Positions 43,280-52,506 of a stretch of 64,000 bases of DNA are shown piece after piece. Each line of letters begins with the position of its first letter. Position 1 is the first letter of the stretch. The notes below the pieces were generated by a model that worked only from the letters and a program-made list of their open reading frames with translations, was not told where the DNA came from and did not search any database. Both the position numbers and the translations under genes were made by a program. The stretch covers positions 251,879 to 315,878 of the forward strand of contig NZ_LMKV01000023.1 of the NCBI RefSeq assembly GCF_001421665.1, read 5' to 3'. This stretch comes from Sphingobium sp. Leaf26 (GTDB taxonomy: Bacteria > Pseudomonadota > Alphaproteobacteria > Sphingomonadales > Sphingomonadaceae).

Positions 43280-43621
43280 CTATCTATTGCGCGCCAGCAC
43301 CCGGTCGCACACGCTGTTCGTGCCTTCGCTCTTGCCGATCACCCGGCCCGCGACCGCACCTGCCGCGCCCGCCAGCAACGTCTCGCCCAGGCTCGCACCG
43401 GCCAGCACGCCGACACCCGCGCCACCGGCTGCACCGATCACCGTACCCTTGTCGCGACCCTTCTTGCCCTTGAGCAAACAGTAGCGCACATCGTCGCGAT
43501 CACGCGGCGCCGCGCGCGCCACCCGCGCCCGGTCCTTGCTGTTCAGGCTCGCCGCCATCACCGGTCCCGCCATCAGCGAAAGACCCACGACAGCCGCACA
43601 GATACTGGCCATCCTCATCAT
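43280..43621 (-). CDS. Glycine-zipper exported protein
   Basis: A 113-residue protein with a signal peptide (MMRMASICAAVVGLSLMAGPVMAA), a charged middle, and a glycine-zipper hydrophobic stretch GTVIGAAGGAGVGVLAGASLGETLLAGAAGAVAG, as in glycine-zipper 2TM envelope proteins. Start ATG has GGAG seven bases upstream. Host-type gene lying between the large terminase and portal genes, not a recognised phage part. Confidence 0.8.
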   Translation of the reverse strand: MMRMASICAAVVGLSLMAGPVMAASLNSKDRARVARAAPRDRDDVRYCLLKGKKGRDKGTVIGAAGGAGVGVLAGASLGETLLAGAAGAVAGRVIGKSEGTNSVCDRVLARNR

Positions 43622-43703
43622 ATTTGCTCCGTTAAATCATGATGGAGCGAAAACGACCCGCCCCGCCGGCCGGTTCCCCAAGCCGACGGGGCCATCCGCA
43701 ATG

Positions 43704-44336
43704 TCAGTCCATCCGCGATATGAACTGCTCCACCGGCCGCCGCACCTTCTTCAGGTTCACCAGCCAGTCGCCTTCCTCCGCGCGATAGCCGACCGGCATG
43801 ATCGCCACGGAGCGCAACCCGCGCGCCCGCAAATCCAGAATCTCGTCCAGCGCCGCCGGATCGAACCCCTCCATCGGCGTCGCATCCACCTCTTCGAAGG
43901 CGGCGGCGGTCAGCGCGATGCCCAGCCCCACATAGGCCTGCCGCGCGGCATGTTCGAAATTGGTCTGCGCGTCGCGCTGCGGATAGCTGCCCAGCAGCAT
44001 CTGGCGATAGGCTTCCCAGCCCTCATTTTTGAACCCGCGCTCGTCATTGACCAGGTCGAACATATGGTTGATCCGCTCTGGCGTATAATTGTCCCACGCG
44101 GCAAAGACGATCAGGTGCGACGCATCCGTCACCTGCTCCTGGTTCCAGGCGATCGGCTTGATCTTTTCGCGCACGTCCTTGCTGGTGACGACGATCAACT
44201 CGAACGGCTGCAACCCGCTCGACGTCGGCGCCAGCCGCACCGCCTCCAGGATGCGCTCCAATGTCTCTTCCGGCACCGCCTTGTCCGGGTTCATCTTCTT
44301 GGTGGCATAGCGCCAGTTCAAACGGTCGATCAGCAT
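43704..44336 (-). CDS. Nitroreductase family NAD(P)H oxidoreductase
   Basis: A 210-residue flavin-dependent reductase: MLIDRLNWRYATKKMNPDK at the start, LAPTSSGLQPFELIVV in the FMN-binding part, and the C-terminal GLRSVAIMPVGYRAEEGDWLVNLKKVRRPVEQFI. It would reduce nitroaromatics or quinones using NAD(P)H and FMN. Start ATG chosen with AGAGG upstream. Host-type gene within the structural cluster. Confidence 0.9.
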   Translation of the reverse strand: MLIDRLNWRYATKKMNPDKAVPEETLERILEAVRLAPTSSGLQPFELIVVTSKDVREKIKPIAWNQEQVTDASHLIVFAAWDNYTPERINHMFDLVNDERGFKNEGWEAYRQMLLGSYPQRDAQTNFEHAARQAYVGLGIALTAAAFEEVDATPMEGFDPAALDEILDLRARGLRSVAIMPVGYRAEEGDWLVNLKKVRRPVEQFISRMD

Positions 44337-44632
44337 GCGATACCTCTTCATGACAGCGCGCCCGGCCTGAACCCGGCGCATGCCGCTATGATGTAGAGGC
44401 TTCGCCGCCGAAATAAAGGTATCGTTTAAAAACTGGAACTCCCGCCCCGACAATCCGGAAACGACCATCTCCCGTCACCTCGGACGTGATCCGGGGTCCC
44501 GCTTTTTCTGACGCTTGCGGAGACAGCAGGATGCCGGATCAAGCCCGGCATGCCGAAAGGGGCTATGGCGGTTAACGAGCATTCCCTACCATTCCCCTCT
44601 CGCTTGCGGGAGGGAGAAGACTGAAATCCACC
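44337..44632. other. Gene-free stretch between nitroreductase and DUF805-like genes
   Basis: Roughly 300 bp with no credible gene. It contains short GC palindromes (for example GCCGGATCAAGCCCGGC near 44530 and CCCCTCTCGCTTGCGGGAGGG near 44595) typical of dispersed sphingomonad repeats, and the upstream region of the nitroreductase. Confidence 0.5.
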
Positions 44633-45001
44633 CTAAACCGACTGAGGCTCGGATCTAGCGTCGCCCTTGGACGGAATAACCCATCCCAAAATTACCGGCA
44701 CGCAGCCTATAATGGCCCCGCCAAGACTGACCGTCAGCAGATCGGACACATGCCAGGTTGGACCGATACCGAATGAAAGGATCATCAGCCCGACCCAGGC
44801 GCCAGAAAATCCACCATCGCGAAGGCGGCGGTAGGTGATGACGATCAGTAATGCCAATAGAGGCGCAGCGACGAGGAAGCTGAGCCAGTCAGCTACGCCA
44901 ATCAAAACCCCCGCCAGCGCGAGGCAGGATGCCGCTATCAGCGCAATCGAGCCAAACCGATAACGCGATCGTTCGGAAAAAGTCGTCAAATTCCATCCCA
45001 T
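44633..45001 (-). CDS. DUF805-like membrane protein
   Basis: A 122-residue protein with four hydrophobic segments: about residues 15-35, 40-58, 66-88 and 92-112. RYRFGSIALIAASCLALAG, VITYRRLRDGGFSGAWVGL resembles the DUF805 core (RRLHDxGxSGWW in other members). Function unknown. It stands alone after the large terminase stop, on the same strand. Confidence 0.65.
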   Translation of the reverse strand: MGWNLTTFSERSRYRFGSIALIAASCLALAGVLIGVADWLSFLVAAPLLALLIVITYRRLRDGGFSGAWVGLMILSFGIGPTWHVSDLLTVSLGGAIIGCVPVILGWVIPSKGDARSEPQSV

Positions 45002-45053
45002 GGCTTATCATATACCTGCTGGACCAACCCCAATCCACCCCCAATCCACCCCC

Positions 45054-46367
45054 TCACATCCCCCTGACCCGCGCCTCGCCCTTCTTCCCCAGCATCAGTT
45101 CCGTCATCGCCCACACCAGCGCGTCGGCCCGATCGGGCGAGCGCCCCGGCCCGACATAGCCGCCCCCCGCCAGAAGCCCGCACATCTGGTCCTCCATCTG
45201 CGGGAAAGCGCCGCGATGCGCCACCCGCCCGGCCTCGTACAGCGCCGCCACCGGCTCCGCCCGCGCCGACTTGCCCCGGCTCGCATGGACCAGCTTGAGC
45301 GGCAGCGCCTCCTCCGCCGCCAGCAGCACGCTCGCCACCATCGCCCCGCCATTATTGGCCTCGGCCACCACCCGGTCGGCGCCATGCACCAGCGCAGCAG
45401 CCGCCACCGCCCGCGCCCAGCCTTCGGGCGACTGCCCCGCCACGCTCGCGTCGGCGATCACATAGGCCCGGCCGTCGCCGCCGACACCGGCCACCACGAT
45501 CCCGCACGCATCGCCGCCCGCCGAAGCCGGCGGATCGACCGCCACCACCACGCGCGTCAGCATCCCCGGCACATGCGCCACCCGGCACCGCTCGATCAGG
45601 TCGCGCGACCACAGCGCGCCCTCCACCTCCTCGATCAGTTCGCCGTCCAGTTCCTGCCGGCCCAGCCGGGTGCCGCCATAGCTGTCGGTCATCGCCGCGA
45701 CGAAGCCCGGCGCCAGATTGCCCGCATTCTCCGCCGTCCGCCCCCGCGTCACCACGACATCGCCCCCGTCACGGGCTACCAGCCCGCGCACCAGCGGCAC
45801 CGGTCGCGGCGTCGTCGTCGCCAGCACCTGCGGACAGGCGCCCAGCCGCAATCCCATCATCAGATTATGCCAGGCCGCCTCGCCGCTCGCCCATTTGGCG
45901 ATCTCGTCGGCCCAGCCATGGCTGAACTGCGGTCCGCGCAAACTCTCCGGCTCGGCCGCGCCGTACAGTGTCGCCATCGCGCCATTGGGCCAGCGCAAAG
46001 TCCGCAGCGCCGGCGCATAAGACGGCCGGTTCCACCACGGCGCGATCGCCAGCAGACCGCTCGCCCCCTCCACCATCACGCTGCGCGTCTCGCCCAGCGT
46101 CGCCCCGACCAGCGCGATCCGCGCCGCCGGGTCCGCTTCCGCCACGGCGCGCACCCATTCCGCCCCGGCCCGCGTCTTGCCATAGCCGCGCCCGGCCATC
46201 ATCAGCCAGATGCGCCACGCGCCCGCCGGCGGCAACTGCCCCCGTCGCGCCAGATAGCGCCACTCCTGCGCCAGCCGCTCCGCCGCCGGCAAGTCTTCCA
46301 GCAGGTCCAGCACCGCCCGGCCGGCCGCTTCCTCCGCGACCAGCCATTCCCTGCCCGAAATCTCCAT
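45054..46367 (-). CDS. Large terminase subunit (RcGTA g2-like)
   Basis: A 437-residue packaging motor. The ATPase domain has Walker A GRGYGKT at residues 59-65 (RIWLMMAGRGYGKTRAGAEW); the C-terminal nuclease domain has the RNase H-like VVVAVDPPASAGGDACGIVV and later DALVWAMTELML. In RcGTA-like elements this motor packages host DNA without sequence specificity; that property cannot be read from the sequence. Start ATG of MEISGREWLVAEE. Confidence 0.94.
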   Translation of the reverse strand: MEISGREWLVAEEAAGRAVLDLLEDLPAAERLAQEWRYLARRGQLPPAGAWRIWLMMAGRGYGKTRAGAEWVRAVAEADPAARIALVGATLGETRSVMVEGASGLLAIAPWWNRPSYAPALRTLRWPNGAMATLYGAAEPESLRGPQFSHGWADEIAKWASGEAAWHNLMMGLRLGACPQVLATTTPRPVPLVRGLVARDGGDVVVTRGRTAENAGNLAPGFVAAMTDSYGGTRLGRQELDGELIEEVEGALWSRDLIERCRVAHVPGMLTRVVVAVDPPASAGGDACGIVVAGVGGDGRAYVIADASVAGQSPEGWARAVAAAALVHGADRVVAEANNGGAMVASVLLAAEEALPLKLVHASRGKSARAEPVAALYEAGRVAHRGAFPQMEDQMCGLLAGGGYVGPGRSPDRADALVWAMTELMLGKKGEARVRGM

Positions 46368-46420
46368 CGCCCTCCCCCCCCCAAAAAAATTCGCGCAAAG
46401 GCGCCGGGATCGCACAGACG

Positions 46421-46444
46421 AAAAAAGGCCACCCAAAGGCGGCC
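46421..46444 (-). terminator. Terminator behind the M28 peptidase
   Basis: On the minus strand GGCCGCC / GGTGGCC with one G-U pair, followed by six T. The wobble pairs only in that orientation, fixing the direction. Confidence 0.8.
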
Positions 46445-46488
46445 TTCCTCTCAAATCTCTGCGCTTTCGGCGCCTCTGCGCGAACCGA

Positions 46489-47799
46489 TTATTTCCGCGG
46501 CGCCATCCCGCCGAACGTCACCACACTCTCCGCCCCATCCTTCGCCACGGCCGCCACGCCGATGAAATGATCGTCCACCACGATATCCTTCAGCACCGTC
46601 TCGGTCGCGCCCGCGACCACCCGGCTGTCGCTCCAGTCCTGCGCATCGGCCCGCCGCCAATAGACCTTGTAGGCCGCCGCCCCCGGCACAGCGTCCCAGA
46701 ACACCCGCGTATCCATCGACAGCGCCCCGTCCAGCGAGACGGTCGCCGGGGCCGCCGGCGCATCCGCCAACTGCCGCAGCGCCGTGACGTTAAGCGCCGT
46801 CACCTTCGCCAGATAGGGAAAGTCCATCCCCTCGACCGTATCGCCATAGACGCGGCCATTCTCGGTCCGCAAATCCTGATGCTGCCGGTCATAATTCTCG
46901 ATCCCGACCGAAAAGCGCACCGCTGGAAACCCCAGTTCCAGGAAAGGCGAATGATCCCCGCCCCGTCCGAACCGGTCCAGCCGCCGCACCGCGAACACGT
47001 CCAGCCCGATCTGCGGATTGCCCTCCGCTATGCCGTCGATCTTCTTGGCCAGCGCACGCGATGGCCCGTCATCCTCGCCGCCGATCGCCCGGCGCGTCAG
47101 ATTGGCCTTGGCATCCTCCGAAAAGCGGATGCCTTCGGAAAACACCCGCACCCGGTCCGCCACTTGTTGTCCATTCTGGCCCACCGTGTTGCCCACGATA
47201 TCGTTGTTCAGCATCGCCCGCACCTGCCAGCCGCGCTTTTTCGCCGTCTCCGCCAGCAGCTTGGCGCCCCACAGCCCCTGCTCCTCGCCCGACAGTAGCG
47301 CATAGATGATCGTCCCGTCGAACTTTTCGCCCGCCAGCACCCGCGCCGCCTCGATCACCAGCGCCGTGCCCGACGCATTGTCGTTCGCGCCCGGCGCATC
47401 GTCGGTGATGTTCATCACATCGGTCACGCGGCTGTCGATATGCCCCGCCACGATCACCACTTGGCGTGGATCGCCCGTCCCCTTCTGGATCGCCAGCACA
47501 TCGGCTACTTCGACACCGTTCGGCGCCCGCGGCCCGGTGAACGGCCCGGAAATCGTCTCCACGCTCAGGCACCCGCCGCACCCCTTGCTGATCTTCGCAA
47601 ATTCATCCGCGCCCCATTTGCGCGCCGCGCCGATCCCCCGCTTCGGGTCGGTCGCCGAAGACAGCGTATGGCGCGTCCCGAACCCGACCAGTCTCTCCAC
47701 CGTCGCCTTCAACCGCACAGGATCGGGCGCGCGCGTCTGCGCGGCGGCGGGTGTAACAGTCAGGGCGGATGCTGCGGCCAGCAGGATGATTTTTCTCAT
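46489..47799 (-). CDS. M28 family zinc metallopeptidase with C-terminal FnIII-like domain
   Basis: A 436-residue exported aminopeptidase-type enzyme. Signal peptide MRKIILLAAASALTVTPAAA. Catalytic motifs: VIVAGHIDSR (metal His and Asp), PGANDNASG, LLSGEEQGLWGAKL (Glu nucleophile), LNNDIVG and DRFGRGGDHSPFLELGFPAVR. The C-terminal 90 residues (SMDTRVFWDAVPGAAAYKVYWRRADAQDW) look like fibronectin type III. It follows the large terminase on the same strand and is a host-type gene, not a phage part. Confidence 0.9.
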   Translation of the reverse strand: MRKIILLAAASALTVTPAAAQTRAPDPVRLKATVERLVGFGTRHTLSSATDPKRGIGAARKWGADEFAKISKGCGGCLSVETISGPFTGPRAPNGVEVADVLAIQKGTGDPRQVVIVAGHIDSRVTDVMNITDDAPGANDNASGTALVIEAARVLAGEKFDGTIIYALLSGEEQGLWGAKLLAETAKKRGWQVRAMLNNDIVGNTVGQNGQQVADRVRVFSEGIRFSEDAKANLTRRAIGGEDDGPSRALAKKIDGIAEGNPQIGLDVFAVRRLDRFGRGGDHSPFLELGFPAVRFSVGIENYDRQHQDLRTENGRVYGDTVEGMDFPYLAKVTALNVTALRQLADAPAAPATVSLDGALSMDTRVFWDAVPGAAAYKVYWRRADAQDWSDSRVVAGATETVLKDIVVDDHFIGVAAVAKDGAESVVTFGGMAPRK

Positions 47800-47968
47800 C
47801 CCCCCGGTCTACCGCCTGTCGCACATCTGTAAAGCACCCCCGTCCTTCTCGCGCCCGCAGCATAATCCCCAATATAGATCAAATATTTATCCCTTGACGA
47901 CGCCCCCGCCACAAATGCACCAGAGCAAAACTCGGCTCCGGGGGGAGTTGAGTCTTTTGGGGGTTTAC

Positions 47969-48805
47969 ATGTTCAGAATGACTATTGCGGCTATGGCGCT
48001 TGCCATCGCCTCGCCTGCCTTTGCGGAAACATTGAGCGTGGATAGCGTGATCACATTGTCGCAAGCAGGCATTGGCGACGAAGCCGTAATAGCCAAGATC
48101 AAGACATCCGGCACCAAATTCGATCTGACGACGGATGAAATGCTCATGCTCAAGAGCAAGGGCGTCTCCGGGCCAGTCATCGCTGCGATGCTGAACAACA
48201 GTGCGACCACCGCCGCTCCGACCATGTCGATGGATTCATCCGATCCACTCGTTCCTCATCCGTCTGGGGTCTATCTCCTGTCCAGCACCGGCGCAGGCCG
48301 CAAGATGCAGCGTATTGATCCCACTATCACCAATCAGGCCAAAACTGGTGGCATCATTGGTTATGCCTTCACGGGCGGCATTGCGTCGATGAGCATCAAA
48401 GCTGCCATTCAGAACGAGGCCGCCCGCGTCCGCGCCCAACCCGGTCGCCCCAGCTTCTATTTCTTCTTCGACGAATCCAATCCTGACACTGCGCGCGCGA
48501 ATACCGCTTGGGCAGCCGGCACAGCGGCGACCGTCTCTTCCCCAGCCGAGTTTACGCTGATCAAACTCATGAAGAAAGATGGCCGTCGAGAAGCGCGGGT
48601 CGGCAGCGCGAACATCGGCGGGGCAAAGACGGGCGTCATGGATAAGGATCGCCTTCCCTTCGACTATGAAATGGTCCGTCCGGGCGTCTTCAGAGTAACC
48701 CCTACGCAAGAGCTGGAAGCCGGTGAATATGGTTTCATCTACGCTCTTACACCCGGTGGATCATCCGGTGCCATGACTGCGCGTATCTTCGACTTCGGCA
48801 TCTGA
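47969..48805 (+). CDS. Exported protein of unknown function
   Basis: A 278-residue protein with a signal peptide (MFRMTIAAMALAIASPAFA). The N-terminal part SVDSVITLSQAGIGDEAVIAKIKTSGTKFDLTTDEMLMLKSKGVSGPVIAAML is a helical, lipoprotein-like helix-turn region seen in several exported bacterial proteins; a middle stretch TGGIIGYAFTGGI is Gly-rich; the rest is beta-rich with PGVFRVTPTQELEAGEYGFIYALTPGG. No family is recognised with confidence. Divergent from the M28 gene. Confidence 0.7.
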   Translation: MFRMTIAAMALAIASPAFAETLSVDSVITLSQAGIGDEAVIAKIKTSGTKFDLTTDEMLMLKSKGVSGPVIAAMLNNSATTAAPTMSMDSSDPLVPHPSGVYLLSSTGAGRKMQRIDPTITNQAKTGGIIGYAFTGGIASMSIKAAIQNEAARVRAQPGRPSFYFFFDESNPDTARANTAWAAGTAATVSSPAEFTLIKLMKKDGRREARVGSANIGGAKTGVMDKDRLPFDYEMVRPGVFRVTPTQELEAGEYGFIYALTPGGSSGAMTARIFDFGI

Positions 48806-48969
48806 CGCCTTCGCTGGAAATCAAGGCCAACTGATCGTCAGGCGCGCGGGCGGCGTCGACGGGGCTGGTACGCCCCTCGCGCCGCCGCCCGCGCCCGCCT
48901 GCCAGGATCGCCCTGAATCCATCCCGATGAACCCATTTCCGTTCCGGTCGTTCTTCACTCCGGGAGACT

Positions 48970-49335
48970 ATGCGCATGGATGTGGATTTCGACATCGTCC
49001 CCGACCCCCGTCATAATATGATGCGGGTGCGGATGACCGGCTTTTTCGATCAGGAGCAGGTGCGGCAATTCGCCGCCGCCTACCGCTCGGCCCTTGCCGG
49101 CCTGACATCGCCCGGCCATCTGACGCTGGTGGATATCACGGCGATGAAGATCCAGGCGCAGGATGTCGTGGCCGCCTTTTCCGGCCTGCTCGCCGCGCCG
49201 GACGTGCGATCGCGCAAGCTCGCCTTTCTCTGCGGCTCCACCCTTGCCCGGCTTCAGGCGCAACGGCTGACCGACCGGGACGGCGTCTGCTTCTTCGAAG
49301 ACCCCGTCGCCGCCGAACGCTGGCTGCTGGCTTGA
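48970..49335 (+). CDS. STAS-like / SpoIIAA-like domain protein
   Basis: A 121-residue cytosolic protein. The pattern MRMDVDFDIVPDPRHNMMRVRMTGFFDQEQVRQFAAAYRSALAGL then LTLVDITAMKIQAQDVVAAFSGLL and KLAFLCGSTLARLQAQRL fits the STAS/SpoIIAA-like fold used by anti-anti-sigma factors and similar proteins. The phosphorylatable serine of true antagonists is not clear. GGGA precedes the ATG. Confidence 0.65.
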   Translation: MRMDVDFDIVPDPRHNMMRVRMTGFFDQEQVRQFAAAYRSALAGLTSPGHLTLVDITAMKIQAQDVVAAFSGLLAAPDVRSRKLAFLCGSTLARLQAQRLTDRDGVCFFEDPVAAERWLLA

Positions 49336-49357
49336 AAAACCCGACCGGCGACTGCGA

Positions 49358-49699
49358 TCAGTAGGTCCGGCTCGTCACCTTCGCAGTGCCGTCGGGCAAG
49401 ATCTGGATCAGGTGCGCGCTCTCATTGCTGCACTGCGCCTTCCACCCGCGCACGCCATGGCGAATTTCCGCCCGTTCCGATCCCGTCACTTCCGGGCAGG
49501 CCGCACCGCTGTCGCGGATCGCCTTGGCGAACACGCCATTGCGCAAATCCTCGTCCAGCCTGGCCACCTGCGCCGCCGCGCCGGTTTCCGGCTCGATCCG
49601 GTTTTCCGCCACGACCTGCCCGGTTCCGCCATCACCACAGCCGGCCAGCGCGCCACTCAGCATCGCGGCCAGACCCAGCATCATCAGCTTGCGCACCAT
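49358..49699 (-). CDS. Small lipoprotein
   Basis: A 113-residue predicted lipoprotein: signal with lipobox LSGALAGC, then a short glycine linker, an acidic helical part (IEPETGAAAQVARLDEDLRNGVF) and a C-terminal cystatin-like beta part with cysteines (CPEVTGSERAEIRHGVRGWKAQCSNESAH). No specific family recognised. It converges on the STAS-like gene. Confidence 0.72.
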   Translation of the reverse strand: MVRKLMMLGLAAMLSGALAGCGDGGTGQVVAENRIEPETGAAAQVARLDEDLRNGVFAKAIRDSGAACPEVTGSERAEIRHGVRGWKAQCSNESAHLIQILPDGTAKVTSRTY

Positions 49700-49769
49700 T
49701 CATCTCCCATCATCCGAACCATCTCTGCCCGCTACCGTCATCCATGGCAAATGTCCGGTGGCCAAATTG

Positions 49770-50093
49770 TCAGGCCGATCGCGGCCCCCACAGGATCACC
49801 GCGCCACCGATCAAACAGATGGCCATGCCGATCATATCCCACCGGTCCGGCCTTACCCCCTCCATCGCCCACAGCCACAGGACCGCCGCCATGATGTAGA
49901 TCGCCCCATAGGCGGCATAGGCTCGCCCGGCATGATCCGCCTCCACCAGCGTCAGCAGCCAGGCGAACAGGCACAGCGACGCGACGCCCGGCCCCAGCCA
50001 CCAGACCGACCGGCCCATCCGCAACCAGGCCCAGAAGGCAAAACAGCCCCCGATCTCCGCCAGCGCGGCGCCGATATAGACAAGCACGGTCAT
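49770..50093 (-). CDS. YnfA family (UPF0060) membrane protein
   Basis: A 107-residue, four-helix membrane protein. [80 protein letters not shown] is the YnfA pattern, a small-multidrug-resistance-like family with reported roles in drug efflux. Start ATG of MTVLVYIG. Confidence 0.95.
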   Translation of the reverse strand: MTVLVYIGAALAEIGGCFAFWAWLRMGRSVWWLGPGVASLCLFAWLLTLVEADHAGRAYAAYGAIYIMAAVLWLWAMEGVRPDRWDMIGMAICLIGGAVILWGPRSA

Positions 50094-50206
50094 GCCCAAC
50101 GCCGTGACACCATCACGGCCCGATCGCAAGCGCAGGCGCTCAGAACTGAATGTCGATCGGCCCTGGTCGCAGCGGGGCAGGCCGTCGCAACGTCCTGCGC
50201 CCATCC

Positions 50207-50740
50207 CTAAACCCCCGCCATTTCCCGTCGCCAGCCGATCTCGCCCAGCACCGCCTCGACCCGCGCGATGGCGTCCGCGCTGTCGGGCCGTCCCACCACC
50301 TCTCTCGCCGCGCGCCGCTTCTCCATCCGGTCGCGATGCAGCGCAAACAGCCGCAACGCCACGGCCAGGTTGCGCACGCGCTTCACCTTGCGCGCCTTCA
50401 CCGCCCCCTCGCCGTCCAGCACCACTTCCTCGACCTCGCTGCCATGCAGCGCCTCGCGCATCAGCATCAGTTCGATCTCGCCATAGCCTTCCTCCAGCGC
50501 ATCGTCCCACGCCTCGGCAAAGCCCGTGTCCAGCTTGCGCCGGCGATAGGCGCTGGCACGGCAGACCCCGGCCTCGCGCGCGGCCTCGCTGGCGTTGCAA
50601 CTGTCCGCCAGCGCCGCGAAGAAGGCCTGCACCTTTTCCACCGTCCAGCCATCCTCGCGCACCTTGCGCTTCTGCCCCCGCGCACCGCCGTCCCTGTGCT
50701 GGCGCCCCGCCACCAGTTCCCGCTCCGCTTCACCCGCCAT
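50207..50740 (-). CDS. Terminase small subunit candidate (RcGTA g1-like)
   Basis: A 177-residue basic protein that starts [29 protein letters not shown], then a helix-turn-helix: [45 protein letters not shown] (recognition helix ASAYRRRKL), then helical oligomerisation region. Small terminases bind DNA through such HTH domains. Ribosome-binding site GGAGGAGGG lies seven bases upstream of this ATG; longer starts are possible. It lies 4 kb upstream of the large terminase, separated by host genes, which is unusual. Confidence 0.65.
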   Translation of the reverse strand: MAGEAERELVAGRQHRDGGARGQKRKVREDGWTVEKVQAFFAALADSCNASEAAREAGVCRASAYRRRKLDTGFAEAWDDALEEGYGEIELMLMREALHGSEVEEVVLDGEGAVKARKVKRVRNLAVALRLFALHRDRMEKRRAAREVVGRPDSADAIARVEAVLGEIGWRREMAGV

Positions 50741-50935
50741 CCATCCCTCCTCCATCCGCATCGGCCCATCCACCCTGCCCCAGGCAAACCTGCCCCAAGC
50801 AAAAAGGGCCGGCCCTTTCGGACCAGCCCTTCTTGCGCCGCCACCCGCATCGTCGCGTCGGCGATTCACATTTTTCCACTGTGCCAATCTCTGCCAGATC
50901 AGCGTGACGATGTCAAGATAAATGTTCCAGATGGG

Positions 50936-51583
50936 TTATTTTTCGACCATTGCCCGAACCGCCTCCGCTTCCTGCTCCAGCGCTGCCGCCACGCTCGGCC
51001 GGGCCTTCACCCGCCCGATCCAGCCCGCCACCCTGGGCCAGCGATCGGCGCTCAACCCGTCCGACACATAGCCCACATTGATGATCGGACAGGCCGCCGC
51101 CAGGTCCGCCAGCGTGAAGCGATCCTCCACCAGCCACCCGCTTTGCGGTAGGACATTCTCCAGATAATCATATATTTTCGGCATCTCCCCGGCCTCGGCC
51201 GCATCCGCCGCCGCCAGATCCGGTTCGCGCTTCAGCCGCTTCGCCACCGCCCGGTTGAAGAAGATCTTCTGACCGATCGGCTGCACCACCGTATCGCCGA
51301 ATTCCTCATACCATATCGTCCGGGCGCGCGCCTTCGGCTCCGCCGGGATCATCTCCGTGCCGGGGTGCAGGGCATCCATATAGGTGATGATCGCGGTCGA
51401 ATCGCACAGCAGGAAATCGCCATCCTCCAGCGCCGGTATCTTGCCGAACGGCGACCCCTTCAGATAGCCGTCCGCCCCGCGCCCGAACCCGGCCGCCTGC
51501 ACCTCGACTTCGATCCCCTTTTCCGCCGCAAAGACAATGACCTTGCGCACAAAGGGCGACGGCCGCGCGCCATGGATAATCAT
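50936..51583 (-). CDS. Glutathione S-transferase family protein
   Basis: A 215-residue thioredoxin-fold GST. N-terminal domain MIIHGARPSPFVRKVIVFAAEKGI with the S/T-x-x-x-K type contact, FGKIPALEDGDFLLCDSTAIITYMDAL (the conserved SXAI motif), and a helical C-terminal domain ending DRWPRVAGWIGRVKARPSV. It conjugates glutathione to electrophiles or acts as a disulfide handling protein; substrate unknown. Alone, on the minus strand. Confidence 0.92.
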   Translation of the reverse strand: MIIHGARPSPFVRKVIVFAAEKGIEVEVQAAGFGRGADGYLKGSPFGKIPALEDGDFLLCDSTAIITYMDALHPGTEMIPAEPKARARTIWYEEFGDTVVQPIGQKIFFNRAVAKRLKREPDLAAADAAEAGEMPKIYDYLENVLPQSGWLVEDRFTLADLAAACPIINVGYVSDGLSADRWPRVAGWIGRVKARPSVAAALEQEAEAVRAMVEK

Positions 51584-51690
51584 CTCGTCTCTCCTCCTGT
51601 GATCCGGTCGGGTGGCGGCACTCTGCCAATCCGGTATCGATATGCAATCTATTTATGCGAACAGGAGAAGGCCAGCCCACATGAACCGTC

Positions 51691-51750
51691 CCCCGGCGCA
51701 GGCCGGGGTCCAGTTCAGGCCTTGGACCTGGCCCCCGGCCTGCGCCGGGG
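51691..51750. repeat. Inverted repeat of the CCCCGGCGCAGGCCGGGG element
   Basis: 18-bp arms (51691-51708 and 51733-51750) in opposite orientation with 24 bases between. The same core is the terminator at 3311-3342, so it is a dispersed element found doubled here in the 250-bp gap between the GST and DJ-1 genes. Confidence 0.75.
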
Positions 51751-51834
51751 AACATGGAGCGACAGGCTCCATCATCACTTGCCGGCATTGGATATCATGC
51801 AAAACATCCCGCCTTCAAACGGAACCCTCAAGGC

Positions 51835-52458
51835 TCATCGGAGCGCAATGCGGCGACCCGCCCCCCCCCCCAGAAACGGCGCCACCACCCCCATCACCCG
51901 CGCCACCGTCTCCGCCTTCTCCCCCACCGGCGCGACATAGTCGATCACGGCCCGCGCGGCCTCACCCCCCGCCCCGCGCCCGATCGCCCAGGCGCTCAGA
52001 TACTGCGCCGCCATGCAGCCCCCGGCCGTCGCCACATTGCCATGGGCGACAAAAGGCGCCTCGATCACCTGCGCGCCGGTCGCCACCACCCATGGCTTGC
52101 TCGTCACATCGGTACAGACCGGCACGCCCTCCAGCAGTCCCAGCCGCGCCAGCACCAAGGCGCCCGAACATTGTGCCCCGATGATCTGCCGGGCCGGGTC
52201 CAGCCGCAACCGCGCCATCAGTTTCGCATCCGAAACGACTTCGCGCGTCCGCACCCCGCTGCCGATCAGCACGACATCGGCTTCACCAGCAAATTCAATC
52301 TCTTGCTGCACATCCACCCGTACGCCGTTCATCGACGTCACCGTCTCGCCCGGCCCGCAAATCCCCGCGCGCCAGCCCGCCACCCGGTTCAGCAGCGCCA
52401 GCGCCACGAAACTGTCCAACTCGTTGAATCCGTCGAACGTAACCACCGCAACCCGCAT
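51835..52458 (-). CDS. DJ-1/PfpI family protein
   Basis: A 207-residue class I glutamine-amidotransferase-like protein. MRVAVVTFDGFNELDSFVALALL at the N-terminus, GSGVRTREVVSD, and the nucleophile elbow IIGAQCSGALVLARLGLL with the Cys in the typical position, then GGCMAAQYLSAWAIGR. Family members act as chaperones, glyoxalases or transcription-factor domains; this one lacks an HTH. Start ATG of MRVAVVTF. Confidence 0.9.
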   Translation of the reverse strand: MRVAVVTFDGFNELDSFVALALLNRVAGWRAGICGPGETVTSMNGVRVDVQQEIEFAGEADVVLIGSGVRTREVVSDAKLMARLRLDPARQIIGAQCSGALVLARLGLLEGVPVCTDVTSKPWVVATGAQVIEAPFVAHGNVATAGGCMAAQYLSAWAIGRGAGGEAARAVIDYVAPVGEKAETVARVMGVVAPFLGGGAGRRIALR

Positions 52459-52506
52459 CGCCGCCTCCATCTGCTAGGGCCGACCGACATTCAGGAGATG
52501 GCGAGC

